Shown here one piece after another: positions 33,743 to 48,545 of a DNA stretch of 64,000 nucleotides (position 1 is its first letter; each line of letters starts with the position of its first letter). Under the pieces are notes generated by a model that worked only from the letters and a program-made list of their open reading frames with translations, was not told the origin of the DNA and ran no database searches. Source of the stretch: Monosiga brevicollis MX1 (lineage: Eukaryota > Opisthokonta > Choanoflagellata > Craspedida > Salpingoecidae); assembly GCF_000002865.3 (NCBI RefSeq), contig NW_001865050.1, positions 266,098-330,097 on the forward strand, in the 5' to 3' direction. A program made the translations under genes and the position numbers.

Positions 33743-34301
33743 CCTGCATGATGACCCCGACCAAACCCTGGAAGCGCTCCCACTTAAGTGACTCCTTCGA
33801 TGTTATGCTTACCAGCAAGAATGACGATAACCCACTGGCTCGCCTCGCACCATCAGTGCGTGCACAGCACGTGTACAGCGCGCTGCCCCCACACGCAGCC
33901 ACAGCACGAACGTGAACTTGGTCGGTGTGTGTGTGTGTGCGTGGAGGTCATCAAACTCCTTGTTGATGCAAGAAGCACGAAAACAAATGCACAACAACAA
34001 AATTGTCTGACAACGTTTGACTTGCTTGCTCTGGTGGTTGTGTTGTGGGCCGTGGAGCTGTTGGACCATCATCGTGTTCTTTCTTGGGTGTTCGGTCGAC
34101 GGTTTAGACAGTCAATTTGGAGACTGACAAGTCAAAGCTCGACAAAAGGCGCAAGACCAGTCAGTAGCCTTGAAAGGAAGCAGACGCAAAGAAAGGAAAA
34201 AAAAAAAAAAGACAAAAGAGAAACCCAAAGACCAGTAGTGGAAGCCTGGACGCTCTCAGCCTGGCGCGGCGACGTAAAGTTGTCGGCAACAGGCAGCTTG
34301 C
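33743..34301. other. intergenic, no gene seen
   Basis: Lies between the monooxygenase start and the U2A' stop. A short (GT)n (33925-33942) and a poly-A run at 34199-34211 are the only features. Confidence 0.4.
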
Positions 34302-35851
34302 TTAGGCAGATCCCTCACCCTCGCCCTCCGTTGCCATGGGCTCGGCCCCAGGCATGATGCCAGCCCGAAGCTGCGCCTCGAGACGTTGGACCTCCTCCAA
34401 GGAGGTGGCGTTCTGAATTGCAGTCTAAAAAGAGTCGAAAAAATACAAGGTCAGATGGAGTCACAATTTGAGGAGCAAGACCTTGCGCCAAGACAAGGTG
34501 TGTGGAATCAACAGGGGTTGACCGTGTCACAATGCCTCACTTTGATCTTGGCCGTGTTCTCCGCCATGATGCGGGCAGCCTCGGCCTCTTGCCGCAGCTT
34601 CTCCTCCTGATACTTCTCTAGTGCCGCCGACCTGATGGCGACGTCAAGAAAACACACGTGGTGTGTTAAAAAAAAAAACCCCCCCGAACATGATAATCGT
34701 CAATCAAGAATTTTGCAGCAACGCTCAGCGTCAGCGTGCCCAGCCTGTTGCGGGTTTTCGAAATAAAGCAGTGGAGCAACGTACGAGCCAACATGTTGTT
34801 TGACCGTCTCCAACAGCTCGGCGCCGCTGGCGCTCTCAAATAGGGCCTTGGCCGCTGCACGTTCCTACTCCAGTTGACAGAGGATGGCGTGAGCGTTGCC
34901 AAAACGGAATCAATGACGTTCAAGTGGGGCGACACGAACACTGAGTCCATTTCGAAGCGCAATGCAGGATCTTACCTTTTCCTTGACTTTTTGAAAGTCC
35001 AGCATCTTAAGCTGAGGCATGTGGTAAATGACATAGAGGCGGTAGTTGGACACGGCCGCCACTGGGTTGCGCAGCAACCTGGTCAGGGCATGGCAAATAA
35101 CCGCGTGCAAATTCACACATTCATACAAACACCGCAATTCATGAGCGGCCGTCGAGGTCACATGCGGCCCGGTCGTCTGAGGCGGGACAGAACGCAAAAG
35201 CTGAGGCTCAAAACGCTAAGAAGACCCAACTCACGATAATCTCTGCAGAGTGGGGATGCCAAACAGGGGCTGGAGGTCCGCCAAGTCCGAAAGAGCGTTG
35301 TTGGTCAGGATCAACTCTTCCAGGCGCGGCAGAAAGCTTTCCAGCCCCGGGGCAATGCGGCTACGCAGCATTGTGTTGCCCAGCAATAACAGGAGCGTCA
35401 CGGAGGCAGCCCAGTGAGCTGTGGCAGAATTCCTCTTTCAACGGAAGACAGCAACGATTGGCCTGGTCGCCACGAACCTGACGCGGTTGTTGTTGATGAT
35501 GAGAGACTTGAGGCGCTGAAGCGTTGGGAAGCCCTCCAGGCGGCGAATCTCATTGTCACTGAGGTCAATTGTGTCAAACTGATCCACCGTGGCACCCAAG
35601 TTCTCAATCACGATAATCTTGTTCTCTGCAGAGGGATCGAATGAGCAACAGGATTTGGAAAATCAGCATCGGCTATCGGACGGGCGGCAAACGGAGGCGT
35701 GCAGTACATCGCGGCATTTGGCTGGGAAAGCATCAGCAAATCTGGGATACACAATCAGAGGAGGCTTACCACGCAGGTCAATTTCACGCTCCTTGAGAGC
35801 GTTGGTGAATTGCGGCGCCAGCGCCACGACGTCCACAGTGAGACGGCCCAT
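34302..35851 (-). CDS. SNRPA1: U2 snRNP A' protein (U2A')
   Basis: The start MGRLTVDVVALAPQFTNAL and the following EREIDLRG match the N terminus of U2A'. Exons going down the minus strand give the leucine-rich repeats (NKIIVIENLGATVDQFDTID, LSDNEIRRLEGFPTLQRL, PRLEELILTNNALSDL), then the LRR cap NYRLYVIYHMPQLKMLDFQK, a helical region (ELLETVKQHVGS, EEKLRQEAEAARIMAENTA), and the conserved tail ATSLEEVQRLEAQLRAG followed by MPG. U2A' binds U2B'' and stem-loop IV of U2 snRNA in the spliceosome. The C-terminal part after the LRRs is conserved, which separates it from other LRR proteins. Six or seven exons; stop at 34302-34304. Confidence 0.95.
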
Positions 35852-36875
35852 GATGTCTGTTTTTGGCTCTGTTCGAGAGACTGCACTTAGAATGCCTTTG
35901 GTAGAAAGGCGTTCAAGGTCTGTGCCAATGCGTGTGGCAAGACCGTTTTAATACTGTGACCTCCTGCCACGGATGCGGCTCGTACTCGGGGCCTCAGCGA
36001 CAACCCTCGCACCAGCAGGACGGAGACTGGACAGCAGCTCAGCACACTGCACACTGAAGCCAGCACGGGCGGATTGTGCGTCCGACCAAGCGACTCTTGT
36101 CTCCCCACACTATGTCACACCCAAGCGCACTACACGCAGGTGCTCTACAGGGAACACTGCCCGCTGATCCAATCGGCCTGTCCTGACGGCTCTTGAAGCC
36201 GAGGGCGAGCAGGGGAGGGAAGGAGAAGAAAAGACGGATCTTCGGGAGAGGGTTTGTTCCTCTGGGTGTGCTGGTTCTTTCAACGTGCGGTGGGTTCTGT
36301 GAGATAGTGAGATTCTGGTCGCACTTGGAAGAACACAGTTTTGTATTGTTTTGAATGGGAAATAGGGTGTGAAATTATTCATAAAATTGGGGTTTCTGGG
36401 CTCTAACAAGCCGGAAATCCCAAATGTAGGCAAACAAACATTGACAGCAATGGGGCCACGACGACGACGAGAAACGGGACACCAGAAACCAGAGAAGCGA
36501 GAGTCAGAATGAAGAAAGGCACAGCAGGCAAAGCGGAAGAAAAGAAAAAAAAAAATTAAAAGTGAAGGAAATGGAGGGCACAAAGCACAATGTTACGTTA
36601 CATGCAACATTGAGCCTCCAGGAAGGCCCTCTCATTTGGGAAACGATCGCAAGGTGCCCAGATCAGCCAATCCCCAGTTCGGTCGGCACATGAACAACGA
36701 CGCCAGCCAGCGATAAATCTCCACTCGCGGGGTTTATCTCGGACGTTGCCCGGTTTAATGGAGCATGCGGCGGGCCTAGGTGCCCTTGCCGCCATGCGAG
36801 AACGGGCGCGAGGAAACGGCCTGGCAAGAGGGGAGGCGCCTCAGGCGCTGTCTCCAACACCAGTCTACTCCTTGT
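35852..36875. other. intergenic, no confident gene
   Basis: A minus-strand open frame at 36598-36795 has no family signal and no fitting splice context. A GA/CGAC-rich purine tract lies near 36440-36560. Confidence 0.4.
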
Positions 36876-38269
36876 TCATACGTAGAGGGGTGAAATCGCC
36901 CTCGTATGCATGCTTTCCCGATGATTGCGAGGCAGAAAGAGATTGCCTAAGGACAAGTGGGTGCAACGTATCGAGGCGTCGGTGATCGGACCTATGCCAC
37001 TGGGTCCAGCAAGCGTTTTGAGGTGAAGGGTACAAACGCCAACGTACTGGTGCTCTTTAAGGCGTTGTTGTGCTCGGGCCTTGGCATGCGCTTGAGCTGA
37101 TGCATCAACCTGGTGATGGCAGCCAGATGCGTCAGACGATGGTGCAAGTCCCAATAAAGTCCTGCTTGGGTCAGATGATGGCTCTGAGGCCCTGGCCTTG
37201 AGAACTACGGTTCCCACAAACCTTGGTGGACTCGAGTGAAGCATAAGGGTCCTCGTCCTCGTCAACCATAGAACCACGCGGTGGGGGAACCGGGGGCGCA
37301 GGCGGGGGGAGCAAAAGGACGCCGTCCTAAATGTGAAACGAATGAGGCCAAGACCCAGGGGTTGATGGCGGAATGGCGGGCGCCAGGGTGAATCGCCAGT
37401 AGCACGAACCGTTTCGCTGGGTGGGACTTGTGAGTGGAACTGAATCAGCTCACGAATGCTGCCAAAGTCGTTGGGCTTGCCCACAACAACATAACGATCT
37501 AGGTTCAAAAAGAAAAGAGGAGGGGTGGATGACAATGAGCCAACGGCCACAACTGCAAGTGCGCTCTTGCTTCAAAGAGGTTCCCATTCCCCTCGCGACC
37601 CCTGCCTAGCAGCGCGCATCGTATGCGACAAAAATCCAATGCACACTCGCGCTGAAGCCAATGAAAACTCGATGACCAGGGGTGCAGCCACGGCCGGATC
37701 ACATTGCGGGCTCGCAGGACGAGCAAGCATACCGTCTTCGCGCAAAGCTACCATGTAGTGCTTAATCTTGTCGTTTGTTCTACAGCCAATGTGCACATGA
37801 TCGGACGACGTCAGCACACAGCTTCAAGACACATGAACAGCAGACCCATCAAAATGGAAAACGACAAAGCGAGAGATGGCAGAAGGCGAGGAGGAAGGAG
37901 GGCCGTGTAGGCTCGGTTTCAGCAGAGCAGAGGTATGAACGACAACATACTTGATCGACATGGAGAGGCCATCACGAGTTTCACTGGCCCGAAAGATAAA
38001 GGTACCAACCGGCTATCACGCAAAGCAACCCCCGCCAAGGACACCAACAGAACAAGTGAGCGATGATTGGGTCGATGGTACCCTAGTCATGCGGTGATTA
38101 GGTTAAAGACATCCAACAAGCGACCAACGTCATTGCGCAGGCGGCTTTCTGCTTCGGCGCGAGCCATGGGGCCGACGTAAAAGGCCTCGCGATCGATGGT
38201 GGCTGCCATGCGGCGCGTGTTTTCCTGTAACGGCATGGTTCTGGCGAACAGCGCTGCGGATCGAGACAT
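36876..38269 (-). CDS. SH2-domain adaptor-like protein
   Basis: The ATG at 38269 opens MSRSAALFARTMPLQENTRR and the SH2 domain follows across several exons: AFYVGPMARAEAESRLRND, PVGTFIFRASETRDGLSMSI (with the FxxRxS phosphotyrosine pocket, here FIFRASET), NDKIKHYMVALREDGM, and NDFGSIRELIQFHSQVP. Downstream, in frame, are a Pro-rich run (PPPAPPVPPPRGSM), an acidic tyrosine site EDEDPYASLEST, and a hydrophilic tail. The layout suggests a docking protein: it binds pTyr through SH2, offers a Pro-rich stretch for SH3 or WW partners, and may be phosphorylated on its own Tyr. No kinase or SH3 domain is seen. The 3' end is uncertain; I ended it at the next in-frame stop (36876). The exon between SH2 beta-strands uses a weak donor. 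Confidence 0.8.
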
Positions 38270-39399
38270 GAACGTGGGCGTGAGAAGCAAGTGTCCGTGG
38301 AAGCCATTCCCGTGCCGAGACACGATCAGTACAAGGCGCGGTCTCGGGGAGCATGCCATGACCCAACCCCATAGGCGGAGTAGAGCCCCACCTCAGCGCA
38401 AAGCAGTCAAAGCAAGCGGCGAAAGCGCTGTGGAGGCGCGAGACGGCAGCGTCCCCAAAGTGGCAAACTCGAACAAAAGCAACGGCAGTGAAGATGGAGA
38501 TTCAGAGCAGCAGACGTCAGTGGCTTGCAGTTGCTTGACGCTGATGGTGATTCTGAATAATGTGCAGGAAACGGAATCCGAAACCGCGAGCTGGCACAGC
38601 CTCTGGACAGAAGCTCGAGCCAGGAATCATGCAAAAAAGGAAAAAGGCGTTGGCTAAAAAAATTGGGCAGCAACACAGCCAAGGTGAGAAGCACAGCACC
38701 CAGCAATGCCCCGACATACAGTGCGCCACTGGAGCAAGAGGGGCGACGGGCCAATCACCAAGCAGCAGCAGCAGCAGCAGCAGCAGGGAGGAGCAGTCAG
38801 CAGGAGCACAAGACCCAGAATATGCGACTGCTGCAACAACACATCTCTCTCTCTCTCAAACTCTCTCAAACTCTCAAACTCTCTCTCTCTCTCCAAACTC
38901 TCTCTCTCAAACTCTCAAACTCTCAACTCTCTCAATCTCTCTCTCTCTCCAAACTCTCTCTCTCTCTGAACTTCTTTTGTTTAGCCTCTCTCTATTGTAC
39001 GGCGTTTGGTTGATGAGTTACAACATCAATCAACGGGCACGAGCGCGCGCCAAGGACTTGGCGAGAGCGCGGCCTCGAGGCGGTTCTGCCGGCTTCGATT
39101 TGAGGCGGCTGCTTCTGCCATTCGACTCTTTCACCTCATGATTCCAAACATCGTGCCTTTGGTATACTGGACGACTTCAGATCCGAGATGCTCCGACCCT
39201 TTGCTGATGACTGACCCCGACCCGACCCCGCCCACCCAGGCTCGGCCTGAAGCAAAACATCTGGTAGCGAGTGGCGGGAAAGCGCATGTTTATTTGTCGA
39301 CAAAAACCCCCTTTATTTTTTCTTTTCTCTCTCTCTCTCTCTGTCTCTCTCTGTCTCTCTCTGTCTCTCTCTGTCTCTCTCTGTCTCTCTCTCTCTGTC

Positions 39400-39491
<92 letters not shown>

Positions 39492-39632
39492 GCTCAGCCA
39501 ATCGTCATGATCCAAACTCAAACGGCAGACAGCGAAAAATGACGTGCCCATGCGACTTGACGTGAAGAACAATCCAGCAAAACGACTGGCGCCGACAACC
39601 TCTGAATTCCCTCTCGGACTGATAACGCCACC
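38270..39632. repeat. Repeat-rich intergenic region
   Basis: Contains (CAG)n with about 8 units at 38761-38785, a (TC)n/CTCAAA composite at 38845-38975 and a long (TC)n microsatellite at 39325-39485 with regular TGTCTCTC interruptions. No exon is supported, though a minus-strand open frame at 38407-38754 has a hydrophobic stretch. Confidence 0.85.
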
Positions 39633-43005
<3,373 letters not shown>

Positions 43006-43213
43006 TAACGCCTCTTCCTCTCTTTCTTAGCGAGTGAAAACACACTGCCATAGGAAAATAACATTTTTTCACATGAATTATCGAACCAAGCGTGAATTGA
43101 AGCGTGAGACAAGAGAGGCGGGTAGCCGTGGCCTTTGTAACAAGCGAGCGCACAGCGCTAAAAAAAACCGCAGTTTTTTATGCGCTCAAGCCACCCCGTG
43201 ACCACGACGGCAG

Positions 43214-45177
43214 CTAAGAAGCCGGTGGCCGAAGCGGCTGCAATCGCACTCCCGAGTTTGGGCGACGGGCGGTGCTGGCTGTCGAAGCACCGCTGCCCGG
43301 CCGCGTTGTGCTTGGGGGCCGTCGTCGGCGGCCAGGACCTGTGGCAGAAGATGGGGCTGATCGGGTGGATGCCTTGTCCAGGGCGGGGGGTGCCGGACCG
43401 GTGTGCTGGCGGGTCGTGGTAGCCACGGCAGGGGCCGAGGGCGTGTGTGCAGAGGCAATGGAAGGCAGCGGGGGACGCTCGCGCGCCAACTGGGTGCGTC
43501 GTGCTTGCATCTGGTCCACAAGCTTCTGAGCATCTTTCTGCGCACGTTGAGTGGCACGGGCGATGGCGTCCTGCAGGGGGGTACTGTCTGGCATTTCAAC
43601 TTCAGTGGGCGTGGGTCCAGCAGCAGCGGCTTGCGGCTGTCCAGCGGCAGGCTGTCGCTCCTGCTCCAGCTGCAAGCATGTATGGATGACCGGTGTTAGC
43701 GTACATGGAGCGTACATGGAGCGTACATGGAGCGCTCAAGAAGCTGTACCAGGAGGTCAAGGGGCAGGCCACGCACCTTGGCGCGACGACGGCGAGAGCG
43801 TTCGCGCATGTCCTCTGATGCCATATGAAGCTCGCTGAGCAGATAGCCACCTACACCCGCCGCGAAGTGAGACCCTGGGATGAATATACGAATTCAGAAA
43901 CGTCGCGCCTTCATATGTGTCACACGCTCAGGCTCCAAGGACGTACAGACGGCATCGGCGCCGGCATTGGTGGCAAAGAGGCGGCGCAACTCGGCAGTGC
44001 GGCTGGTGGCAGCCAAGTGATCTTCCTCGCCAGTTGGTGCCGTGGTTGGACGGGCTCGTGTGGTCGATGTCCGCCGACTACTTGTAGAAGTTGGTGGCTT
44101 GGGTGCAGCTGAAGTGTTTGTGGCAGGCTGCGAGATCTGGGGTGGGGCAGCAGCAGCAGCGACAGTGGCAGCAGCGGCAGTAGCTGCCTGCTCAGCTTCT
44201 AATGCACTGGCGATGGTTTCCTGTCCTAGCTGACGGCGTTCCGCCGGAGTGACCTCGGTGCCGTCGAGGTATCGGAGCTCTGGCAACCGGAGAAGGAGGG
44301 CTTGCCTGTGGCCCGGCGCCATTATGTGCAAGTATTGGCAAATACAGATCGACAATGAGCTCGAGAGCAACGGGTACCGGCAGTTGAGGAGGCTTGAGCG
44401 GCGAGTGCCTCGCCTGCAATTTCTCACCTGTAGTCCTGGTGCTGGCTGCAGGGGTTGCCGACCAGGCTCAATTGACGCAGGCCTGACGGAAAGTGAGCTG
44501 GGCGGACAGCGGTGATCGAGTTGTGGGACAAGTCAAGCCACACCAAACGCTGCAGAAAACTGCATGGCATTCAGAAAGCCAGTGAGCAAGATAGCAAAGG
44601 GGAGAGAACATGGTGGTAGAAGCTGTGTGAGGCGAGCCAGCATAAAGGGGGGGGGTGTTACCTGAGGTCTGGGACGACGGTGATGGCATTGTGGGCAAGG
44701 CTGAGAACTTCAAGTTTGGTCAGAAACTCGAGATTTTCAATGGTGTGGATGGCATTGTCTTGCAAGTAGAGGGTGACGGCATCAGAGAGGAGCTCGAGGT
44801 TGTCAATCTCACTCAGTCCCTAGTGGCGCGCGGCCAGAGGTGCGGCGCGGTGAGTTAGAGGGTGGCTCGGCGAGGTATGAATGGTTGTAGAATAGCACAC
44901 AGGTCTGTGGTCTAGCAGCGACACACGGCACGTGCGCACGCGCATGGGAAAGCGCCAAGGCCACTGCACAGACCAAGTCGTTCAGGCGGACGATGCGCGT
45001 CCGAAGCAGGGCTTCGACAATTTCGTCGTGGCTAGCAAACTCCTCCAGGTACCGCTCGGATAATTGAGTACGAGCGAGGAGATCAAACCCAATCTTGTTG
45101 ATCTTCTGGTCTCTCGTGGCCCTTCTCGCCGTGGGCGGCAGCATCGCCGCCGCCTCGCCTTCACCTGGCGCCATCAT
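43214..45177 (-). CDS. LRRC46-like leucine-rich repeat protein
   Basis: The first exon starts MMAPGEGEAAAM at 45177 and contains RDQKINKIGFDLLARTQLSE and a long helix. The following exons encode LRRs: LSEIDNLELLSDAVTLYLQD, NAIHTIENLEFLTKLEVLSL, AHNAITVVPDL, VWLDLSHNSITAVRPAHFPS, GLRQLSLVGNPC, and LLLRLPELRYLDGTEVT. After the LRR cap come Ala/Pro/Thr-rich segments and a coiled helix (ATQRAQKDAQKLVDQMQARR), with an Arg-Pro-rich tail ending at TAG 43214-43216. The spacing of repeats and the order helix, five LRRs, low-complexity tail resemble animal LRRC46, a flagellar or sperm-tail associated protein; orthology is inferred. A choanoflagellate with one flagellum would be a fitting context. An 11-bp tandem repeat lies in its intron near 43700. 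Confidence 0.75.
43699..43733. repeat. 11-bp tandem repeat (GCGTACATGGA, 3 copies)
   Basis: Three perfect copies of an 11-base unit lie inside an intron of the LRRC46-like gene. Confidence 0.9.
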
Positions 45178-45925
45178 GAGGCGACCACGCTCGACTCGGC
45201 GTTTCCAAGAACAGCATAGAAAAAAAAAATGAAAATTTTAAAATTTAATTTTTTATCAGATGAATTTCTTAACATGTAAGGTAACAACAACACGAGAGCG
45301 TTATGAATTCACTTCACATGCATAATAATTTAAGAATCTCCACGACGAACGATCTTGCAGCCAGACACAAACCCGTAAACAAGCTTCAATAACCTGTTCA
45401 AGAAGTATATAGTAACTCAATGTAACAAGAGAAGAAAACAACATTAACTCTAATTAAAGCCACATAAAGTACCAATTGAGTGAAGAAACGGGTGTGTGTG
45501 CAACTCACCGCCTCCTTTTTTATTTTTATAATTTTTTTTTGCCGTCGTGCCGCCTCTCTCTCTGGACCGCGGCGGCCATCATTTACCCCTGCCAGACGAT
45601 TGTTGTCTGGTGTAGCTGCATTTTGCGGATCTTCCTCAAAGGTTGGATTGGCTGCCTGGCTCGTTGGGCGTCTATGACTCCCTCATATGTGCATGTAAGC
45701 GGGAGTACCAACGCATCTGCTCCTGCAGTCGGGCCGGTTGAGTCGGAGCTTGCAGCAGCCGTCAACCGAGGTAGGGATGCTCATGTGGCTATTGCACGCG
45801 CCGATCTGAGTGGCTTTTTAAGACGGTGCACGCCGGACAGGTATTGCCAGGCTTGTTGTCTCACACAGTGCACCTGGTGTAGGTCTCCTGTCGACCTGGG
45901 AGAGCCACGCGGCGTGGTTACCAGG
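45178..45925. other. AT-rich intergenic segment and 5' leader of the PTB gene
   Basis: Bases 45215-45475 are clearly richer in A+T than the rest of the window, with A and T runs. The open frame from 45476 continues in frame into the PTB gene but its sequence is Cys/Trp-rich and looks like leader; no family content. Confidence 0.5.
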
Positions 45926-47384
45926 ATGGCTGACTTTGACGAGGAGGTTGGCAGCGGATCTGTGTCGGGGGCATCCTCATTGACGCAGATTCACAACGAC
46001 GATCACGGCATGCAGAGTGACTCTGGAGACAGCGTCGATCGGATGGAGCATCGACGCTCCGCTCGCGCAATGGAGCGGACCACTGCACCCGGTCACGGTG
46101 ATGACCAAGAAGAACAGAGTGGTGGTATGACTGTGGTGGTGGCGGCTGATGCCGAAACCTCGCAAACCGCTGTCAAACACGAGGCGGCAGAACGATTGGC
46201 AGAGGAAAGCTCAAAGCCGACTCAGCTAGCCTCTGCCTCTGCCACCCCTGCCGTTGCCGCTGCCCCTGCCCCTGCCCCTGCCTCCGCCTCCGCCACAGCT
46301 GCTTCCCCTGCTACAGCCGTCGATACACAGCCTTTGGTGAGAGCAGACCTCAACGATGAAGCCGGCGAGGAGGATGATGATTTTCCACCAGATTCCGAGC
46401 CTTGTCAATGTCGCTACCTGGGCTCGTATGACGTACCGAATTCCCGTCAAGCCGGTCCCGAGGTGTGCATGAATGTCATCTCCTTCCTGCGCCAGCAACG
46501 TCGGCGCGATGTCTTCCGTGACGGTGTCAGCAAGCAATTGGCCTTGGCTATATCTTGCCGGCGTGGGATGATGCGGGGTGTCCCCACCCCACCCCGGCAG
46601 GGCGCGCGTGGTCTTCAACACCCACTCGCTCGCATCGTCACCGTGGGTGACCACGAAAATTGCGTCTGTTATATCCTGGGCCAACGCCTGGGGCAAGACG
46701 TTGTCCTAACTGCCTACGTTTTTGAGGTCTGTCGTCCTCACGGACCGCACTGCACCCGGCATGAGCACACATTCGCACGAACAACCATCCATGCTCGGGC
46801 TGCTTCTTGGTGCTTACCATTTTGCATCTGGCCCTGCCCTGAACCACTCTAGTTTGCCAACATGTACGCTGCCAACTATGTGGCCTCGGAGATTGTGCGG
46901 TAGGTTTGCTTCACACGGTAGCTATTCTGAAGACTGCCAGGCCTGCTCTTGGAATCAACTGATGTACTTTGGTGCGCCTTGGTATGTTTGTAGGGCGTGT
47001 CAAGCGTTGATGGCGCGGCTTCGAGCTCAGCATCAGGACCGGTTGCGGCGGCAACAGGAGCTGCAGGGCCAGGGGCACGTGGGTCGTCAACGTGGGCCCG
47101 GGTTTCCTGCAGAGGCCGAGACCGAGGCGCAGCCTGGAGCCAGGCATGATGGTCAGGGCACGAGTGAATCGCCGGCCGAAGAGCCTGCACCCACCAAACG
47201 CACCGAACCCAACGAGTTTGACAAGACGCTGTATCGAGACCATGCCTTGTTGAACGAACTTTGCCGTGCACCGCCTGCCACCGTGACACTTGCGCCCGTG
47301 CGGTATGGCAAGATTGCCGTTGTTTCTGGGGACGGCCTCTTTTATGACTGTTGTCGCAACATGGGAACTTGCAATTGCACCTAA
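45926..47384 (+). CDS. PTB/PID-domain adaptor-like protein
   Basis: I start it at 45926 (CCAGGATGG, MADFDEEVGSGSVSGASSL), although the frame stays open upstream. The N-terminal 150 residues are acidic and Ala/Pro-rich. The PTB domain then begins with CQCRYLGSYDVPNSRQAGPE and CMNVISFLRQQRRRDVFRDG, continues with GLQHPLARIVTVGDHENCVC and YILGQRLGQDVVLTAYVFE, and ends after an intron with the C-terminal helix FANMYAANYVASEIVR. This is the layout of Dab/Numb/Shc-like PTB domains, which bind NPxY motifs of receptors and phosphoinositides. An Arg/Gln-rich helix (LMARLRAQHQDRLRRQQELQ) and a disordered tail follow, stop at 47382-47384. The partner is unknown. About three exons; the loop before GLQHP is longer than usual but needs no intron. 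Confidence 0.8.
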
Positions 47385-47987
47385 CTGCCGCAACGCGGCC
47401 CTGCCTTTGGTGCTGGACCCTAGCCATGTACCTGTTGTCGGCATGCTTGCAGCCGAAGCCAGGCGCGTGCGTGTGTCTGTTTGTGCGTGTGAGTGGTTGT
47501 TGTCTAGTGGTTGTTGCTTTCGACATGTCAATCATATCAAGTGCTGAATTCAGCTAACATAAGAAGCAGCAGAGAAGGAGAAGAATACGTGTCACTGTTG
47601 AGCTCGACCAGCGTTGTGGAGGGGCTGGCGCGAGCACGCAAGAGCTGCCGCCAAAGCAAGAGGGTGTGAAGCAAAGTAGGGGCGGGAGACCAGGAAGCAC
47701 CGACCAATGTGACAACTAAGAAGGAATCAACGACCGCAGACTTGTTGCAGGTCGCAGCTCGTGACAGGGGAAGGTGGGATGTCACCCACACGCGAGTCGA
47801 GTGGGTAAAGGAAACCCAAGAAACAAAGGTGTTGATCGTGCCTCAGGCACGGCGTGATCCACAGGCATGACAACCAATGGGCTCTAGAAACTCGAAAGGA
47901 GAACAACGAGGAGGGAGGGAAAAAAAAAAAAAGCAGGCAGGGCAAGAGGCTGAAACGATGGATGGGAGGCGGTGTTGGTGTTGAGGC
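47385..47987. other. intergenic between convergent PTB and TIM29 genes
   Basis: No exon is supported; a poly-A run lies at 47920-47932. Confidence 0.4.
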
Positions 47988-48545
47988 CTACTCATCCACA
48001 ATGTCATAATCGACCATCATGGCTTCAAGTTGAGGCCACTGCTGAAAATAGCCCCATTCAATAATGTGGTCCCAGATCCATTTGATTTCAAGGCGCCAGG
48101 GCATGTAGTCTGCGGCAAAAACCTCGGTACCTTCCTTTTTGCGTTTCTCATACATGATGGCACAGGGGCCGAGGTAGAGATAGCCCAGGCGGCCCTCACC
48201 ACGGAGGGCCATCAGTCGCTGCACATAGTTGTTTGACTTTTCGTTGTGAACACCGGCGCATTCGATAATGTCCGAGGCCGAATCCATCAGGCGGCTCTCA
48301 AAGCTGTGCTCGTCTGGTGTCTCGACACAAGCGTAGGCCAGGGTACCGGCTGCGGCAAGCTTCAGCGCGGCCAGGAAGGGCCGATCACGAGCATCCTTGG
48401 CCATGTTGACAAAAACATCGCGGTAGTCGCGAATCAGCGCTTGCGTACCCTCCTTGATGGGCGTGGCGATGCGTCGTCGGAAGAAGCCCCCGCGTGCGGC
48501 CTGAGTCGTGGCCGCGGCCGCCGTGCTTGCTGCCGCTGATGCCAT
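47988..48545 (-). CDS. TIMM29: TIM29-like mitochondrial inner membrane translocase subunit
   Basis: A single exon encodes 185 aa from ATG 48545 (MASAAASTAAAATTQAARGG, Arg/Ala-rich presequence); a longer in-frame start at 48626 is possible. Recognisable TIM29 (DUF2366) features: a basic amphipathic region (RRRIATPIKEGTQALIRDYR), a hydrophobic segment (FLAALKLAAAGTLAYACVET), then SFESRLMDSASDIIECAG, RLMALRGEGRLGYLYLGPCA and an aromatic C-terminal part ending MMVDYDIVDE. Animal TIM29 is part of the TIM22 complex, which inserts carrier proteins into the inner membrane. Length and the order of parts match the family. It is 0.5 kb from ERO1, divergently arranged. Confidence 0.85.
   Translation of the reverse strand: MASAAASTAAAATTQAARGGFFRRRIATPIKEGTQALIRDYRDVFVNMAKDARDRPFLAALKLAAAGTLAYACVETPDEHSFESRLMDSASDIIECAGVHNEKSNNYVQRLMALRGEGRLGYLYLGPCAIMYEKRKKEGTEVFAADYMPWRLEIKWIWDHIIEWGYFQQWPQLEAMMVDYDIVDE

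Noticed and set aside
34689-34962. Shadow frames around the U2A' introns
   Set aside because: They overlap well-supported U2A' exons on the same or the opposite strand.
36598-36795. Minus-strand frame ending DRFPNERAFLEAQCCM
   Set aside because: Short, no homologous pattern recognised, no splice context.
38407-38754. Minus-strand frame starting MARRPSCSSGALYVGALLGA with a hydrophobic stretch, upstream of the SH2 gene
   Set aside because: It could be an upstream exon, but no splice pair joins it convincingly to the SH2 gene and it has no family signal.
38761-38785. (CAG)n run considered as a coding poly-Gln tract
   Set aside because: No gene frame surrounds it; it is next to (TC)n intergenic repeats.
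45476-45925. In-frame upstream extension of the PTB gene
   Set aside because: Sequence is Cys/Trp/Leu-rich without domain; ATG at 45926 has better context, so it is treated as leader.
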